Shown: one piece after another, positions 13,310 to 26,075 of the stretch
How the letters are laid out: each line of letters begins with the position of its first letter
Numbering within the stretch: position 1 is the first letter of the stretch
Assembly: GCA_013397075.1 (NCBI GenBank)
Contig: VWZS01000175.1
Span: 623,689 to 687,688 of the forward strand
Reading direction: 5' to 3'
DNA: 64,000 nucleotides
Source: Rhabdornis inornatus
Lineage: Eukaryota; Chordata; Aves; Passeriformes; Rhabdornithidae
Translations under genes and position numbers: made by a program
The notes under the pieces: model-generated
The model's input: the letters and a program-made list of their open reading frames with translations, nothing else
Database searches by the model: none
What the model was told of the DNA's origin: nothing

Positions 13310-13950
13310 GGAGAAGTTTGGGCAAGAACCTTAATTAGCTCGACGATGGCACTCGTTCAGTTCATCAGCAGAGCCTGCAATGAAGGAGACTGTGCTGAGC
13401 CACCCGACATCCTCCAGCCTTCCCTCCTGCAGAGGTTATCCTGGCACATTCCAGCCTTCCACAGCATCCTGTCCATCCCTGCTGCCAGCAGCCCACCCAT
13501 TCCCCACGCTCCTCAGTGAAAGGACATTTTGTGGGCTGATTCACGGCTGTGTTTTCCCTCGTTGCTCCTTTGTGCTCATCCGAGCCAGCAGCTTCCCGTC
13601 AGAAGGTTTGCCAACAGCAATTGTGATCTTAATATTTCATGCCAGCTTCATCTCGCTGTCCTTGCAGGATAAATGAGGCTTATGTGCACTCCAGAGTGCA
13701 GCTTGCCTTTTGTGAGGCCACGGTTAATTGCAATTAAGCAGTCAGCCTTTGTAAAATTAATATTATTGTTGCTGTGCTCTGCGTGTGCTGACACTTGGGG
13801 AATGGCTGACAAGTGTCAGGCAAATGCAAGTGTGGCCCTTTGCTCACTGGGATTTTTAATGTATTTTAATCACCTGTTTGGCTTGGCAAAAAATGTATAT
13901 TTTAGATATTCAAATCAGTGGGAAAATAAACTGGTAACTTTGTTTAAGGA
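13310..13950. promoter_or_regulatory. Candidate conserved non-coding (enhancer-like) segment
   Basis: This segment keeps more CpG than its surroundings. It has a perfect 14-bp palindrome of two TAAT cores (13724-13737), a 10-bp inverted repeat CTGACACTTG...CAAGTGTCAG (13788-13797 with 13810-13819), and three CAAGTG/CACTTG cores within about 45 bp. TAAT cores suit homeodomain proteins, CAAGTG suits NKX2-type factors, and TGACA suits MEIS/TGIF factors. Assigning any of these is inference. A 135-codon frame overlaps the segment (13673-14080) but has no family resemblance that I recognise. Conservation in other birds is untested. Confidence 0.35.
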
Positions 13951-14290
13951 TAATCTGACATCTGTTCCTTTCTTCTTTTCTGTTCAGCTTCCTTCATTAT
14001 GCTTTTCCAGAGCTCTCTTTGTTCTCAAATATGGTAATTCTTGGGTTCTTTATACAAAACACCTAAAGTATGGATGGTAAAGAGGTTTTGTAGAATTTAA
14101 AGTTGCTCTTACTGTTCCCAATCTCAATTCTAGCACCACTTGTACATGTACAAACAGAGTTTATGGGCACATCTGATGTGACAGGGTCACCATCTGAGGG
14201 GACTTCCACCAGCAGCTGGTTCTCCCTAGGCACCTCTACCAGCATCTGTTGTTGCTGCTGTGTGGAGCCAACTGATCCTAATATTGGGGT

Positions 14291-14430
14291 AAAATCACAG
14301 AATTCTGGAATGGTTTGGGATGGAAGGGACCTTAAAGCCCATCCAGTCCCACCCCAGGGAGTTCCACTATCCCAGGTTGCTCCAAGCCCTGCCCAACCTG
14401 GCCTTGGACACTTCCAGGGATCCAGGGGCA
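14291..14430 (-). mobile_element. CR1 LINE fragment, 3' end (about 140 bp)
   Basis: Minus-strand CR1 3' UTR. The reversed tail is AAAATCACAGAATTCTGGAA, followed by TGGTTTGGGATGGAAGGGAC, CACTATCCCAGGTTGCTCC and CTGGCCTTGGACACTTCC. The usual CTGCCATGGGCAGGGACAC block is replaced by CCCCAGGGAG, a small internal deletion. Confidence 0.9.
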
Positions 14431-17258
14431 ATCTAACAAGTCTTGATCCCAAAAGGGCTTTCATATCCCTCTCAATTCCCCTCATATCATTCCCAAAAGT
14501 TGGAAATGAGCCTTCTTTAGGAAGAAAAGCCCAGGAACAGTGTTCTGAGTGCAGCCCTCCCACCTGGGCCAGCCCCATGGCCGGGCTGGGGGTCAGGGAC
14601 GTGGTGCTGAAGGAGCAGGGAGGGCTCTTTGCCCAGGCTGGAGGCAGAAAGGATTTCAGTTCCTAATGTTTCACAAGTACCCGTTTCTTTCAGAATTTCA
14701 GAGAGAAGAAAAACCGTGTTTGGAGTAAGGAATGCAATTCCCTCTCCCCGCAAAGAGATATTTATTCAGAAGCTGGAGCGGGTCCAGTTCAAATGTTGAG
14801 CACTGAGCCAGCACAGAGCAGTCCAGCACATGTTCCTCACCCTGCAGGTGCAGGGGGAGAGCGACTTTGGGCCTGAGCCCTCGTGAAATATGACTTTTAC
14901 CTCCATGTTTGACATTTTCTTGCTCTTTTATAAGGAGTGATGGAAATGTGCGTTTTTCCTCCTTTCACAACCCCAACTCCTGGCTCGTTAAAGGCTCTGG
15001 GTTGACAAGCGTGGAGTCTGGAGTGCTGTGTTTACCCCCAGGATAAGCACAGCCTGGGAAAGCTTCCTTGGGGTGCTGCCTAAGCTCAGCCTTGCCCTGG
15101 GCAGGAATTCATCCATTCCCATCCCTGCTCCAGCTTTTCCATCCCGACTCTGCTGGGAGGAGTCAGTCCTGGTGCCGCTGTTGCTCCTTTAAGAAATTTC
15201 TTGGATCTAAACAGACCACCCCAAAGCTGCCTCCGGAGCAGGAGGCAGAGTAACCTCATCATCTTCCCTCTCCCTTTGTACACACAAAACTGAGCACAGC
15301 TTTGATGGACCCCAGGTGAAAATTCCGAGCTTGCCATGAAAAATAAGGAGCAGGAAAAGATGACTAAATGAGCACATCCAGGGAGAAAAACCTCAAACTG
15401 ACGCCTCATTTTCCTCCTCTGCTCTTAATCACTGGTGGATTTGTCCTCCTCAATTAGGGAATGTCTGAATTTGAGGGTAATAATAAATAGGGGCTTTGCA
15501 TTAAGTGAGCTCTGGGCTACACATCCCAGTAAAAGTGAAGGGTTAAGTACAAAGATCTTTGCACTTCTCTTATTTTTCCAGCTAGAAAAAAAAAAATCAG
15601 ACAATTTAACTTTGGAGAAATATATGACATAAAACCTACTAGGCTGTCTCCAAATCCAGTTTGTAATGATTGTCCAACTTCCAAGAGGAGAGGTAGATAA
15701 ACACTCCAATCCAGCAAATCACTGAAGGATATAAATCCATGTGTAACAGTGATACTGCTGACCTCAAAAACAGAACTTGCCAGCTAATCTTGCTGTAGAC
15801 AACATTTTCATTGCTGTCCTATCCTATATCCCACTTTTATAAAATATTACTATTTCTGTGGAGAAATAAACTTCAGTGAAGTCTCTTGTGATGAAACTGG
15901 CAGCAGTGAGATCATAGCATGATAAATAGCAGATTCCTTGAGCACAGATTGAGATAAAGTAATGCTAGAAATGATTAATTTTGGAGGTTTGGAATGAACA
16001 GTGGGATGGCTGTGTGCTTTTCACACTCCATTTTTTGGGAATGCACTCCTACCGTGCTGTGGGTCTCTGATTCCCTCAGTGAAGCACAGTCCTACAATTC
16101 TCCTGGGAAAGGGACAACTGGGCTGGAAAAACAGAATTTTCCCACATTATCTTGGGCATTCGGTGCTCTTGGGGAAAAGGTTGGTGCCAATGGGATCCTG
16201 AAGGACAAGAGTTCTGTTGAAGAGGAATCCAGGAGGGTTAAAACATCAAAACTTCTACTTTTTGAAGTAGAGAATGGTGAAATGTGGAGATGGTCTTCAG
16301 AATGTTTAGCTCAGGTTTTTAATGCTGGGGCATAGCTTTGTGTTATTGGGGCAGGAATTCTCAGATAAAACTTCCAGATGTGAGTTCTGCTTTAAGGCTT
16401 GGCCAGAGCCAGCATTAACTTCAAGTACAAGTCTTTTTTTTTTTATATCATCTTGATAGGTGGTGTTACTAATGTAGCTTTTAATTTCGTGTCAGAGTAG
16501 AGATAAAACCCCTCTGGATAAGGATCACCGTGGAAGTGCTGAGCTGGTGGATTTTAGCTGTGTCACACTGGGCAAGGGGAAAAGCAACAGAGTGAGAGAG
16601 GGCTGAAACACTTCAGGGTTGTTACAGGTCCCATCTGGTGAGAAATCACTTTTTTGCCAATTTTCAAAAGACAGTGCTCTGATTTCACTCCTCCATGTCT
16701 GTCACCACATCATCCAGTGTGGAGACCAGCACAGAGCAACGTGAGATGTGAATTTAAATGCTGAATTTAGCATGCTTGTGCAAATTAGCTCTCATACACT
16801 TCCATTGAAATGTTTTTTTTTTTTGTTTGAAGGTAATTATTACTCACTTTCAAGAGACCTTTTGGTGACTGCTTGGGAAAAATGTATTTCTTTGTCTGTT
16901 TTTTGTAAGTTTATCTTTCATTGCTGGTTCATTCCTGTCAGAGCTCCCATGGAGTAATGACACAGGCGTTTCTTTTCTGCCACACCTGCTTGGTTTGGCT
17001 TTTTCTTCCACTTGAAATCTCTCAAATTCACCAAAACATTCACCACAGAAACTGCTCATTTTCCTGCTTATCAAGGAAGAAGGAGGGGTGTACTTTTAAT
17101 TAGAAGCCATAATAATTTCTGGTCTAAAATCCCCATGTTTTGGTAGAGCACTGGAAATCCTTTTCATGCCTGGGCTGGTGACCTCCAGCCTTGGAAGCAG
17201 CTTCCAGGGACAGCATCCAGCAGTGTGGGATTGGGATGGCACCAGTGCTGCTTTCAGC

Positions 17259-17275
17259 TATTAATTAATTAATTA
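17259..17275. repeat. (TTAA)n microrepeat
   Basis: A short run of TTAATTAATTAATTA. As well as being simple repeat, it contains overlapping TTAATTAA homeodomain-type sites; function is unknown. Confidence 0.85.
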
Positions 17276-20259
17276 GTACATATGAGGCTTAATTCTGGGG
17301 ATAGCTGTATCAGCACGATCACCAATTAAATCCCAATTGGGAGGAATTTTCAGTAATTCCCAGTAATCCCTGCTGGTACATCATGTCCTGGGAACTCTTG
17401 GTGTTTATGTGGTGATGCAGAGAGATTCAATCCCACTCAGGATGTTCAATCCAAGCTGGATTCCCAGGGATGGGGCAATCCAGGGATCTTTCCATCATGC
17501 TGCACTTGAAAGTGTTGCCAACAAACTTCAGTTCAATCCCAGTGGTAAAATTCCTTTGCCTGTCTTTCTTTACTCACCTTCTTTTATTGTGTGAGTGTAT
17601 TTAGCTTTAGTCATGCTATAATATTAAAGGTAAAAAAAGCAAGAATGTGAATTTGAAGTTACAAAAATGGGATTTTCCATTTCTCAATCTGCAGGGAAGC
17701 AGAACATTTATAATTTCTGCTCCCACGTGCTTTATTTTATATCACCCAAGGAGTAAATTGCAACATCAGTGTTTCCTGCTCTGCCCCAGTTCTGTGCATT
17801 AATTCTGAACCAGTTTGGCACCAGTTCCCCCAGTGCAGCTGGGTCTGGGGTGGGACTTGTTCCTCACTCTGGGCAAAGGAGTTTCCAGCCCAGCCCCTGG
17901 GCTGTTCCCAGTGCAGCTCTCCCAGTTGCACAAACTGGTGTCCTGCCTCTTCCTGATCCTCAGGGTCAGACTTTGGGCAAAAATGTCCAACAGAAAAAGG
18001 ATAATTTTATTTATAAAGCAGCCAGCAGCTGATGTGAGAAAGGAGGGTGTTCCCACCTTCTCACACTTGTCTGGTAACTTCATTCAGATTTGTTTTCTGG
18101 AGGTTTTTAACTCCACTTTTATGCTTTATCACTAAGAGCTTCTTTCTTGGTCCTTCCTGTTCTTCCCAATACATTTTTGGAGAGAATTAATGGGAATTCT
18201 GCACTTGGAATGAGCTCACTTGGGAGGAAAGGAGTATTATGGAGCATTCAACAGTCTGGGTCTTTACCTATTTATAATTCCTGCTCTGATGACATTTTAG
18301 ATACCCTTTCCTTCATTATTATTCCATGAAAAGATGTTGGAAACCAATGGTAAAATAAGAATATTGGCCTGATTTTTGTGCTTGTAAACCAGTTATTTCC
18401 CAGTCCTTTGCTGATAGATGAATCCTTTTAATTTCTGGAGAGGCTGTGATTTTAGCAGGGCCTGTGGAGCAGGGCAATCTTTGCTCCCTGCAGCAGCAGG
18501 GTCTGCAGGCCATGTTTAGGTACATTCTGCCTTCCAGTGACCTTTCCAAGAATTCCACAGGGTTCCTCTGCAGGTCTGCCCTGAAGTGCAAATCCATATG
18601 TTTTAGGGGAGGGAAAGCAATCAACAGGTTGTTCCCTTAACCCTTAAATCCCATATCTGAGCCCAGACATTTTTATTGCACTGCTTCACTCTGTGTGTTC
18701 CTCTCCTACCAAGTGAGAATTTAAAAGCTTGATACAAATGCCTCTTGAATAAGGTATTTTTTTTAAGCTTGTTGATTGATATTTATTCCAGATGTAGGTT
18801 GGGCTTTATTTATTTATTTCATACCTTTCATAACTGAGAATCAGGACCCAGTTGGCTCTGCTGGGGGGCTCAAACACATTTCAGGCTGTGAATGACAAGT
18901 GAAAGTGCCTGTGAGATGGCATTTCGTGGTACAGATGCTCTCCAGCTTTTATTTACAATTATTTTTTTAAATTATCCTATTGGTTACTTTCTATTCTGCC
19001 AGCTGCAGCATTGTAGGAGCCATTTAGTGTCTAAAGAAAATACAGAATTTTCTCCAGCCAGTGATTTTGCTGTCTCTGAGGGAGAAGTGCCCTCTCTGTC
19101 CCTGCTCAGAGCATTAGATCTTACAACTGATGGAAAGCAGTGGCATAAGCTGATTAATGGCAGGGCTCACCAGAGTTGACATTTGGGGTTACATTTTTTG
19201 AAAGACACTTCTGAAATTGAGCCTCTAATGTTATTTTACAGCCCTTTTTTTATGCTTTGAAATTCCTCTAGCAATACAGAATGTTATTTTTCCTTTTTAT
19301 CAAATTTTAAGGGTATTTCAGCAATTAAACTTGGTGTGCTTCAGCCAAAAAACATAAGTGCAGTCAGCTTCTTTGGCTTGTTGGATAACAATGCTTCCTG
19401 TGTTAGCAACAGAGTAAATATTGCTTTGTTTGGCACCTTGTGAAGAGAAAATTTCAGACGAAGATGGGAAAAATCTGCAAGATTGGGACAACATTTGCCG
19501 TGGAAGCGGGCGGTGGACATAAATTGTTGTGGTGCTACTAAATTTAGCAGAGCAGTTGGTGAGGATTTGTCATGGGCTCCCAAATGCATCCTGGAAGAGA
19601 AGCCCCACTGCTTCCAGATTAATTGTTAACCCTGGACTTGCAGATTTGTTGTTTATGATCAGAAAAAAAGGAAAGATGGGAGTGGAAAATGCTGGCAGAG
19701 CCAACCTGTACATGGGGAGCACACTAAACTGGATTATTTTCAGGAAAGGTTTTCCAGGCAGTTACCTCACTGCGTGGATTTTTGGATAATTTGGACAGGG
19801 AAAACAACACGAGGCTGAGCTGCTGTCTTCTCCTTGGTGGTGCCACTTGGCATTCCTGCTTTTCAGCAAACATTTCATCAGGATTTGGGGCTCCTGCAAG
19901 TTCCAACAGCCAGAGAGACGCTGGATTTAAAACTCCCAAAATACTCATTGGTGGGACAGACTGCAGCTAATTTTTTTTAGAAAAAACCCTAACCCAGCTT
20001 TGCAATGCAGAATTTTGAATTCTGGCTAAATCCAAGCTGTGAGGAGATCCCTGCTCATCCAGCTGGGCCAGCAGGGATTTTCCAGGGCTGAGTTCCTGCC
20101 GAGCTGCTCCTGCTGTCCCTGAGGAGCAGCCTCAGGAAGGAGCTGACTCCAAGGAATCAGGGGTCACTGCCTGACCCTGTCTGCCTCACACTGAGAGGGA
20201 ACAGCCCAGCAAAAGGAATAATCAATCCCTGGCTCCTCTCTCTGGAGAGCCAGCTCACC

Positions 20260-20274
20260 TTTTTTTTTTTTTTT
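20260..20274. repeat. Poly-T tract
   Basis: A run of 15 T following CCAGCTCACC. No retroposed copy is evident beside it. Confidence 0.9.
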
Positions 20275-22783
20275 CTTCCTTATCACAATTTTTCCATGCA
20301 GAAGATGCAGCAAAACTTCTTTGAAGCCCAGCTGAGCTCAGCAGCTTTTTGCCTGGATCCAAATAATTCAAGGGCACAGCTGATCCATGTCCAACAAGGC
20401 AGAAACTCTTCTCTACCTCTTTCTTTTCCAGCATTCCTCCCCATGAGCAGCTTTGGAATCACATTCACTTAATCATGGTTTAAAATGTAAAGGCGTAAGA
20501 AAGGTCGAGCTTGTTGGAGCTCAACAAAACCACTGCAGACTGGAAAATGGAGCTGGATTTTTTCACAGCTCCCCTGCTTGTTCACAGGGCTGCAGAATCA
20601 ATTCCAGCTGCAGCATCACCTCTGCAATTCCATGATTTTCAGGTGATGCCCTGTGTTGCATCCTCACTTTACTGTCACAGGGATGAAGGCAAGGTCAGGC
20701 AGGAAGCAAAGGTAAAGCACAATCCTGGGGAATTCATGGCACAGTTTCAGAATTTCAGAGTTTCTGGAATTCTCTGGCTGGTGCAGTTCCTTGGAGTCCT
20801 GCAGCAGTGCTCTAACACTGGATTTAATGTGGATTCAGTAGAGAATTTCCACATCTTGGTGTGTGCTCATTATCATGGTGCTCAGCTATAAATTCTGATC
20901 TCATTTCAAAGGCTCCATTTTATGTGGAATTCTTAAAAAGCCCCTAAATTGTCTTTAAAAAGCTGTTTTTACTTGTTATTTTTAATAATCGTGTTTCCAC
21001 GCTGTGCTCTGTAGGAATTATTGAGAATTTCACTCTGTGTTTACACTTGTGTTTAAAAGTTGTTAAAGAAGTGTCCAGGTGAGCTTTCCCTGAGGAATCA
21101 CCCCTTGGAGAAGCTGCCATGGGATTTTGGGAAGTGGCTGTTGAGTCTGAGCTGTCAGTGAATCCCAATTCCTGTGGATGACTGATGACACATCTAAAGT
21201 GACTTTGGGGTTCTCTTAATTCCATATTTTCCTGAACCAGCTCCACATGGCACTGAGCATTTCCTTTGGGAAAAGGTCTGGAAATGGAGCTCCCTTTCAT
21301 CTTCCAGCCTTCCTGGGGAAAAAACTGAGGATGTTAATGGAGCAGTACTTAACAAAGCTGAGCTGCTGCAACTTGTGCTTTTAATCTATCATGGATAAAA
21401 ATGGACTGAACAGTTTCCCAGAATCAACATTCATTAAAAAAAAAAAAGTTTAGCTGTCTAGAAAACAACATGTGTACGTTGTTATACAAATATATATAGA
21501 CTGTTATATGGAACATAAAAACAAAAAACATGGGACTTCAGTGCTTCACTGAATACATGAGCATTTATATCCCTGCTTTAATGGGACTTCAGCAGAAGGA
21601 ATTGTGAGTTCTACCTTAAAATCTCACAAATAGAAGGTTTAAGGGTGAATTTTATATTTCCTGATATATTTGGTGCTATGTTGTCAAATTAAAAGATGTC
21701 ACATACAGCATTTCAGATAGAAATTCTGATTAATTGCCAGTGAGTCAGCAGAGAATGGTTTTCAGTGTTGTCCACAAATTAAACAGTTTACTCTTGTGAG
21801 TTTGTTTTACTTATTTATTTTTAATTTTGGTATTATTTGTAAGGTCAGGGCACAGTGAGAGCTTCCCCGAGGTTCTGTCCCCAGCACTCTGAGGGTAGGC
21901 AGAGCTCTGCAGAGCTCTCCATAAACAAGCTGTCAGGACTGTTTGGATAAGAGCTGGGGAAGGACAATAATGAACCAAATGTACAAGGCAGTTTGAAAAG
22001 CCAAGTTTTCCCAGACTGTTTATTTTTAACAGGATTCCACCACTAGAAGGTGCTTTTATTTGTGATACAAATAAACACCATGAGTGTGCAGGTCTTCAGC
22101 CACTGCAGAGCCTTGGGAGTTGAGTTATTTGCAAAATATAATGAAATATTGGATATTCCTTCAGAAAAAAATCCTGTCTGGCACAGGAGAAAATGATTTG
22201 TCTGTTCTCTGATTTAAAAGGTAAATAAAGGCTGGAATTCCCTGTGATTTCTTTGGAAAGTGCAGGTAAATCCAAGGTTGTGCAGGTGAAAAAGGGATGT
22301 GGCACCACAGGGACATTGGCAGGGGCTGCGGCTGCTCCTTTTCCAAGGAGGTAAAGGACTTTTAGGAGGTAAAGTCTCCTCCTAGATCAGAGGTTGGTTT
22401 TTCTAATTTTCATTTATCAGGTCTGGTTTTTATCATTTTCCTGCCCAGACTAAATAGAAAGAAATCCCAGATTAATGCCATGTTCACCAAAAGAAGCAGT
22501 GAGGAGTTTGCTGGGTTGTTAAAGCCAACCTTCCCCTTGTGACAAATCCCCAAAATCCTGCTGCTCTCAGGAGCCTCAGATCCCAGTGGGGCTGGGAATG
22601 CCCTGAGCAGATTTAGGCTCCCCTTCCCCAGCTGCCCTGGGGACCATCTCCTGTGACCCTGTGGGCTTTGGGGTAAGGGTTGTTCCTGGAGTTGTCACCT
22701 GCTCTCTGCATTCCTTGAATCCCTGTTCTCTTTTCTCAGGTTATTTTTAAAAACACGCTGATTAAAATAATGGTGATAAATGT

Positions 22784-23094
22784 AATCACAGAATTGTTAA
22801 GGCTGGAAAAGACCTTTAAGATCATCAAGTCCAGCCATCAACCAGCAGCACCATGGTCATCGTTAAACTGTGGCCCCAAGTGCCACATCCACAGGGATTT
22901 TAAATCCCTCCAGGGATGTGACTCCATCACTGCCCTGGGCATCTGTGCCAGGGCTGGACAGTCCTTTCCATGGAGAGATTTTCCAGATATCAATCTAAGT
23001 CTCCTCTGGTGTGACTTGAGGCTGTTCCCTCTCCTCCTGTCCCTGTTCCCTGGGAGCAGATCCCAAATCCCCCCTGGCTGTCCCCTCCTGTCAG
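22784..23094 (-). mobile_element. CR1 LINE fragment, second 3'-end type (about 310 bp)
   Basis: This minus-strand CR1 belongs to the type ending in a GACCTTTAAGATCATCAAGTCC block (reversed near 22810), unlike the GGTTTGGGTTGGAAGGGACC type. Landmarks on the plus strand are CCCAAGTGCCACATCCACAG near 22874, CTCCAGGGATGTGACTCCAT near 22910, AGTCTCCTCTGGTGTGACTT near 22999 and the GGGAGCAGATCCCAAATCCC block near 23052. It ends at CCTGTCAGG just before the ambiguous base at 23096. It is 5' truncated and inactive. Confidence 0.92.
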
Positions 23095-23095
23095 G

Positions 23096-23096
23096 N
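23096..23096. other. Ambiguous base (N)
   Basis: A single N at the end of the CR1 copy, in an otherwise clean sequence. Confidence 0.99.
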
Positions 23097-23283
23097 CCCA
23101 GGGTGAGCACAAGGGGAATCTCTGGGGATGGTTTGGTGGATGTGGCTCAGGTGTCATCACACAAAATCCAGTGATGAATCCAAGTGTTCCTCAGGTGCTG
23201 AAGTTTCTGTCCCCAGTCAGCCCCAGCACAGGGCATTTCTATATGGGCAGACTGTGTCAGGACAAGGGGAAATGGAAGAGAAC

Positions 23284-23500
23284 AGGGTTAGATGGGATAT
23301 TGGAAAGAATTCCTGGCTGGGATGGTGAAGAGGCCCTGGGATAGAATTCCCAGAGAAGCTGTGGCTGCCCTTGGATTCCTGGAAGTGTCCCAGGCCAGGT
23401 TGGAGCAGCCTGGGACAGTGGAAGATGTCCCTGCACATGGCAGGGGTGGAATGGATGAGCTTTAAAGTCCCTTCCAAACCATTCTGTGATCCCATGACTC
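23284..23500 (+). mobile_element. CR1 LINE fragment, 3' end (about 217 bp)
   Basis: A plus-strand CR1 3' end. It reads GATATTGGAAAGAATTCCTG near 23296, CAGAGAAGCTGTGGCTGCCC near 23352, CTGGAAGTGTCCCAGGCCAG near 23380, CAGCCTGGGACAGTGGAAG, and the tail CCCTTCCAAACCATTCTGTG near 23469. It lies about 190 bp from the oppositely oriented CR1 copy ending at 23094, but belongs to the other 3'-end type, so the two are separate insertions. Confidence 0.92.
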
Positions 23501-25916
23501 TCTCCAGGCTGCTCCCTGTTCCCTCCATCCCTTCTTGTTCCCTGTAGTGGCTCAGCTAAAGGATGCTGTGCAGGGATGCAGCTACAATAACAAATCACTT
23601 GTGGAGTTTGAGGTTTGGATCTCAACTTGGATCCCTCATCTTGTTCTTTGAGCAAAGTACACAACTGAGAGCTGGCATCTGGTAACTTTTTTTGAGATGT
23701 AAAGCTTTGAGTGTGGAACCAATGGAAAATGTAAAAATAATTGTTAAAACACTGGAAAAAAAGATTCATTTTGACTCAGAGTATTTTATTAGAGAAAACC
23801 AAACCATCTTGCTGGGTTCTGACTGTTTTAAGTTTTCAACTGTATTCAACAATTTGAAATGAAAGGTCATTTCAGCTGAAATAATGACTCTTCCCCCGAA
23901 GCCATCTAAAAAAGATTCACAATGGTATGAAGCTTTTGTTTTTACATAAACAATTCATTAAGATCAACATGAACCTGGGGAAAAAAAAAAAGTGCCATCA
24001 ATCAACATGTGTTTTTGCTTTAAAAAAAAAAAAAAATCCTGTTCAAACCAAACCAAGAGATGTGGGTTGATTATTTTGCACCAGCCCAGATTTATGGGTG
24101 GCTGTAAATCAGTTTCCCCCTCCCAAGTTGTAAAGGAGTGATAATGTTGCTCTTGTTCAGATTCTGGGTTTAGAGAGCAAAGCTGGTGAGGGAGGGTCTC
24201 CTGCAGGAGCTGAGGGGCCAGCATGGATCCTGCTTGGGCTTGTGTCTCCCCAGTAATGTTATCCTTCTGGAAAACAGCAGCAAATCATGGAATCGCTTCC
24301 CTTCGGAGATGGCACATCCCAAAGAGGATCTTTTGCAGGTTTTTAGCTTTATTTAATAAAAACAGTCCAAGTTGTGAGAAATATGGGCTCTTCTGAGTCA
24401 TTGCCTGCACTGCCTTCAGCTGGGAATTAATTAATAACTCTTGGAGGTTATTTTTGTAAGCCTTAAGTAGCAGGATATGATCTGCTCTGTCCTGGGGCTG
24501 CACCTCCTCAGAGCAGTAGCCAGGATGTCTGAGAGGGCTTGGGGGGCTTTTTCCCCCCTCTCAGCCCATCTGCTCCCTGGATGAGCTGCTCTGGGAGTGG
24601 GCTGCTCTTTGAAGTTTGTTTGGAGTCCTGTCTAGACTCCCAAAAAATTCCTTCCTCCCCAGCTTTGCTTTTCTATTAAGCAAAATGAAAAAGTTTTTAA
24701 AAGTGTTGCCTTTGAAAAAGGTCATTTCTCTTGCCAGTCCTGACTAAACTTCTGTGAAAGACAAAAGCTTTTGAATTCATGTGGTGGCCCCTGAGCTGCT
24801 TTTTCCCCTCCTGGTTTAATAAACCCACCCTGGACGACTTTCTCTGCAGGGAGAGTTAAAATCCCTGTACCTGTTCTCTCTGGGTTGCATATCCAAGTCA
24901 GCAAGATGCCAAATTTGAGAGTTTGGCTTGGTTTTCTTTCAGATAATGCTCATGGGTTAATCTCACCCACAGATACTGCAGGAAGAGAAGTTTTATTGCT
25001 TTAAAATGGGCATGGAAAAACACTCTGTGTTATTTCTCATTGTTCAACTTCTTAATATTTGTTCACATAGCCAGAGATATTTGGGGGTTTTTTTGTTTGT
25101 TTGTTTGTTTTTTAATTCATAATGAACTGGACAATTCAGAGTGAACTGCAGTATTTTTTTATAGATGTCTCCTGTTGATCTTCCTTTGAATGCTTTTCAG
25201 CTTTTATGTGCAGTGATTATTTCCTGAAGGTTGATGCTTCTAGTGTTTATTCCAGATTTATGCTTAATCTTAGTTTCAAAGAATCCTAAAAAATTATGAA
25301 TACTTTTCTTTCAACCCAGTGTTCATTCCTAGGAAAAATCTATGGAGCTGCTCTCCAGCCCCACACCCGTGGCAGTGCCCATCTTCTTTTAAAAGAGGTT
25401 TTGTTAACAAGCTCTGCAGGTTCTGCACTGAAAGAATCTCAGGAACCATGGGAACTGTGCTGTAGCTTTTTATCAGGCTGATCCACATATTCCCAGAAGC
25501 TTTTTTTGGAGCAGCAATCATAGTAAAATTTTGAAGTTCATTCTGTGTTATATCTACGAAAAAAAAAAGCTGTGAACTTTTCCTGACCCTTCACACGGAC
25601 TGTGCTTGAAGCTGGCACAAATTTCATCTCTTAACTCTCAGAAGGGACTAAAATATCTTTACTTTTTTCCCCTCTTCCTTTCTTCTCCCCAGTCAAAGCT
25701 TGTCACAGGTCCAAGGACAATGTTGCTCCAGTGGAACAGAGCTTTAGGATAGAGGATCCTGGAAGCCTAAAGCACGGGCAAGAGCAGTAGATCAGGGGAA
25801 TTTTTAGGTCAAAAAGGAAGCAAAGGAACTGATTTTCATCAGAACATCCACGATTGTGTGGTCACCTCTGGGCCTGAATTATTTGGAGACAACAAGTGGG
25901 GCTGTGGAAATCTGAG
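23501..25916. other. Non-coding stretch without recognisable gene
   Basis: Unique-looking sequence with A-runs near 23980 and 24021 and a TTTG microrepeat near 25.1 kb. No frame has a recognisable domain. Confidence 0.65.
25088..25113. repeat. (TTTG)n microrepeat
   Basis: A T-run leads into four TTTG units and a second T-run. This is short simple sequence. Confidence 0.9.
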
Positions 25917-26075
25917 CACAGAATCCCAGAATTATTTAAAATTGGAAAAGCCCTCCAAGATCATGGAGTCCAAGCTGTGCCTGATCCCCACCTTGTCCCC
26001 AGCCCAGAGCACTGAGTGTCACCTGCAGGAGTTCCTTGGACACCTCCAGGCATGGGGACTCCACCCCTGGATGCT
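25917..26075 (-). mobile_element. CR1 LINE fragment, second 3'-end type (about 160 bp)
   Basis: Minus-strand CR1 3' end. Landmarks are ACACAGAATCCCAGAATTAT at the reversed tail, GGAAAAGCCCTCCAAGATCA near 25945, CCCAGAGCACTGAGTGTCAC near 26003, and TTCCTTGGACACCTCCAGG near 26033. The CAGAGCACTGAGTG block matches, in reverse, the GGCACTCAGTGCTCTGGG block of the plus-strand copies at 28.0 and 59.8 kb, so these three share a subfamily. Confidence 0.88.

Larger units (their letters stand above)
8101..14290. other. Non-coding stretch; two small tandem repeats and a possible regulatory island
   Basis: No credible gene. The stretch contains a short duplicated AGATAATATC motif near 8911-8932, small three-copy repeats at 9.73 and 11.54 kb, and a CpG-retaining segment rich in palindromes at 13.3-13.95 kb, all listed separately. 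The 159-codon plus-strand frame at 10664-11143 has no recognisable domain and is best read as chance. Confidence 0.65.
14431..22783. other. Non-coding stretch without recognisable gene
   Basis: A long unique-looking stretch with homopolymer runs (T near 16435 and 16812, T15 at 20260-20274), a TTAA microrepeat at 17.26 kb and AT-rich patches near 21.48 kb. No frame shows a recognisable domain and I see no RNA gene. A GGAGGTAAAG duplication with a short palindrome (TAGGAGG/CCTCCTA) lies at 22349-22384. Confidence 0.65.

Noticed and set aside
13673..14080. A 135-codon plus-strand frame with a signal-peptide-like hydrophobic N-terminus
   Set aside because: The hydrophobic part is encoded by TAAT-rich palindromic DNA. 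No family resemblance, and the regulatory reading explains the sequence better.
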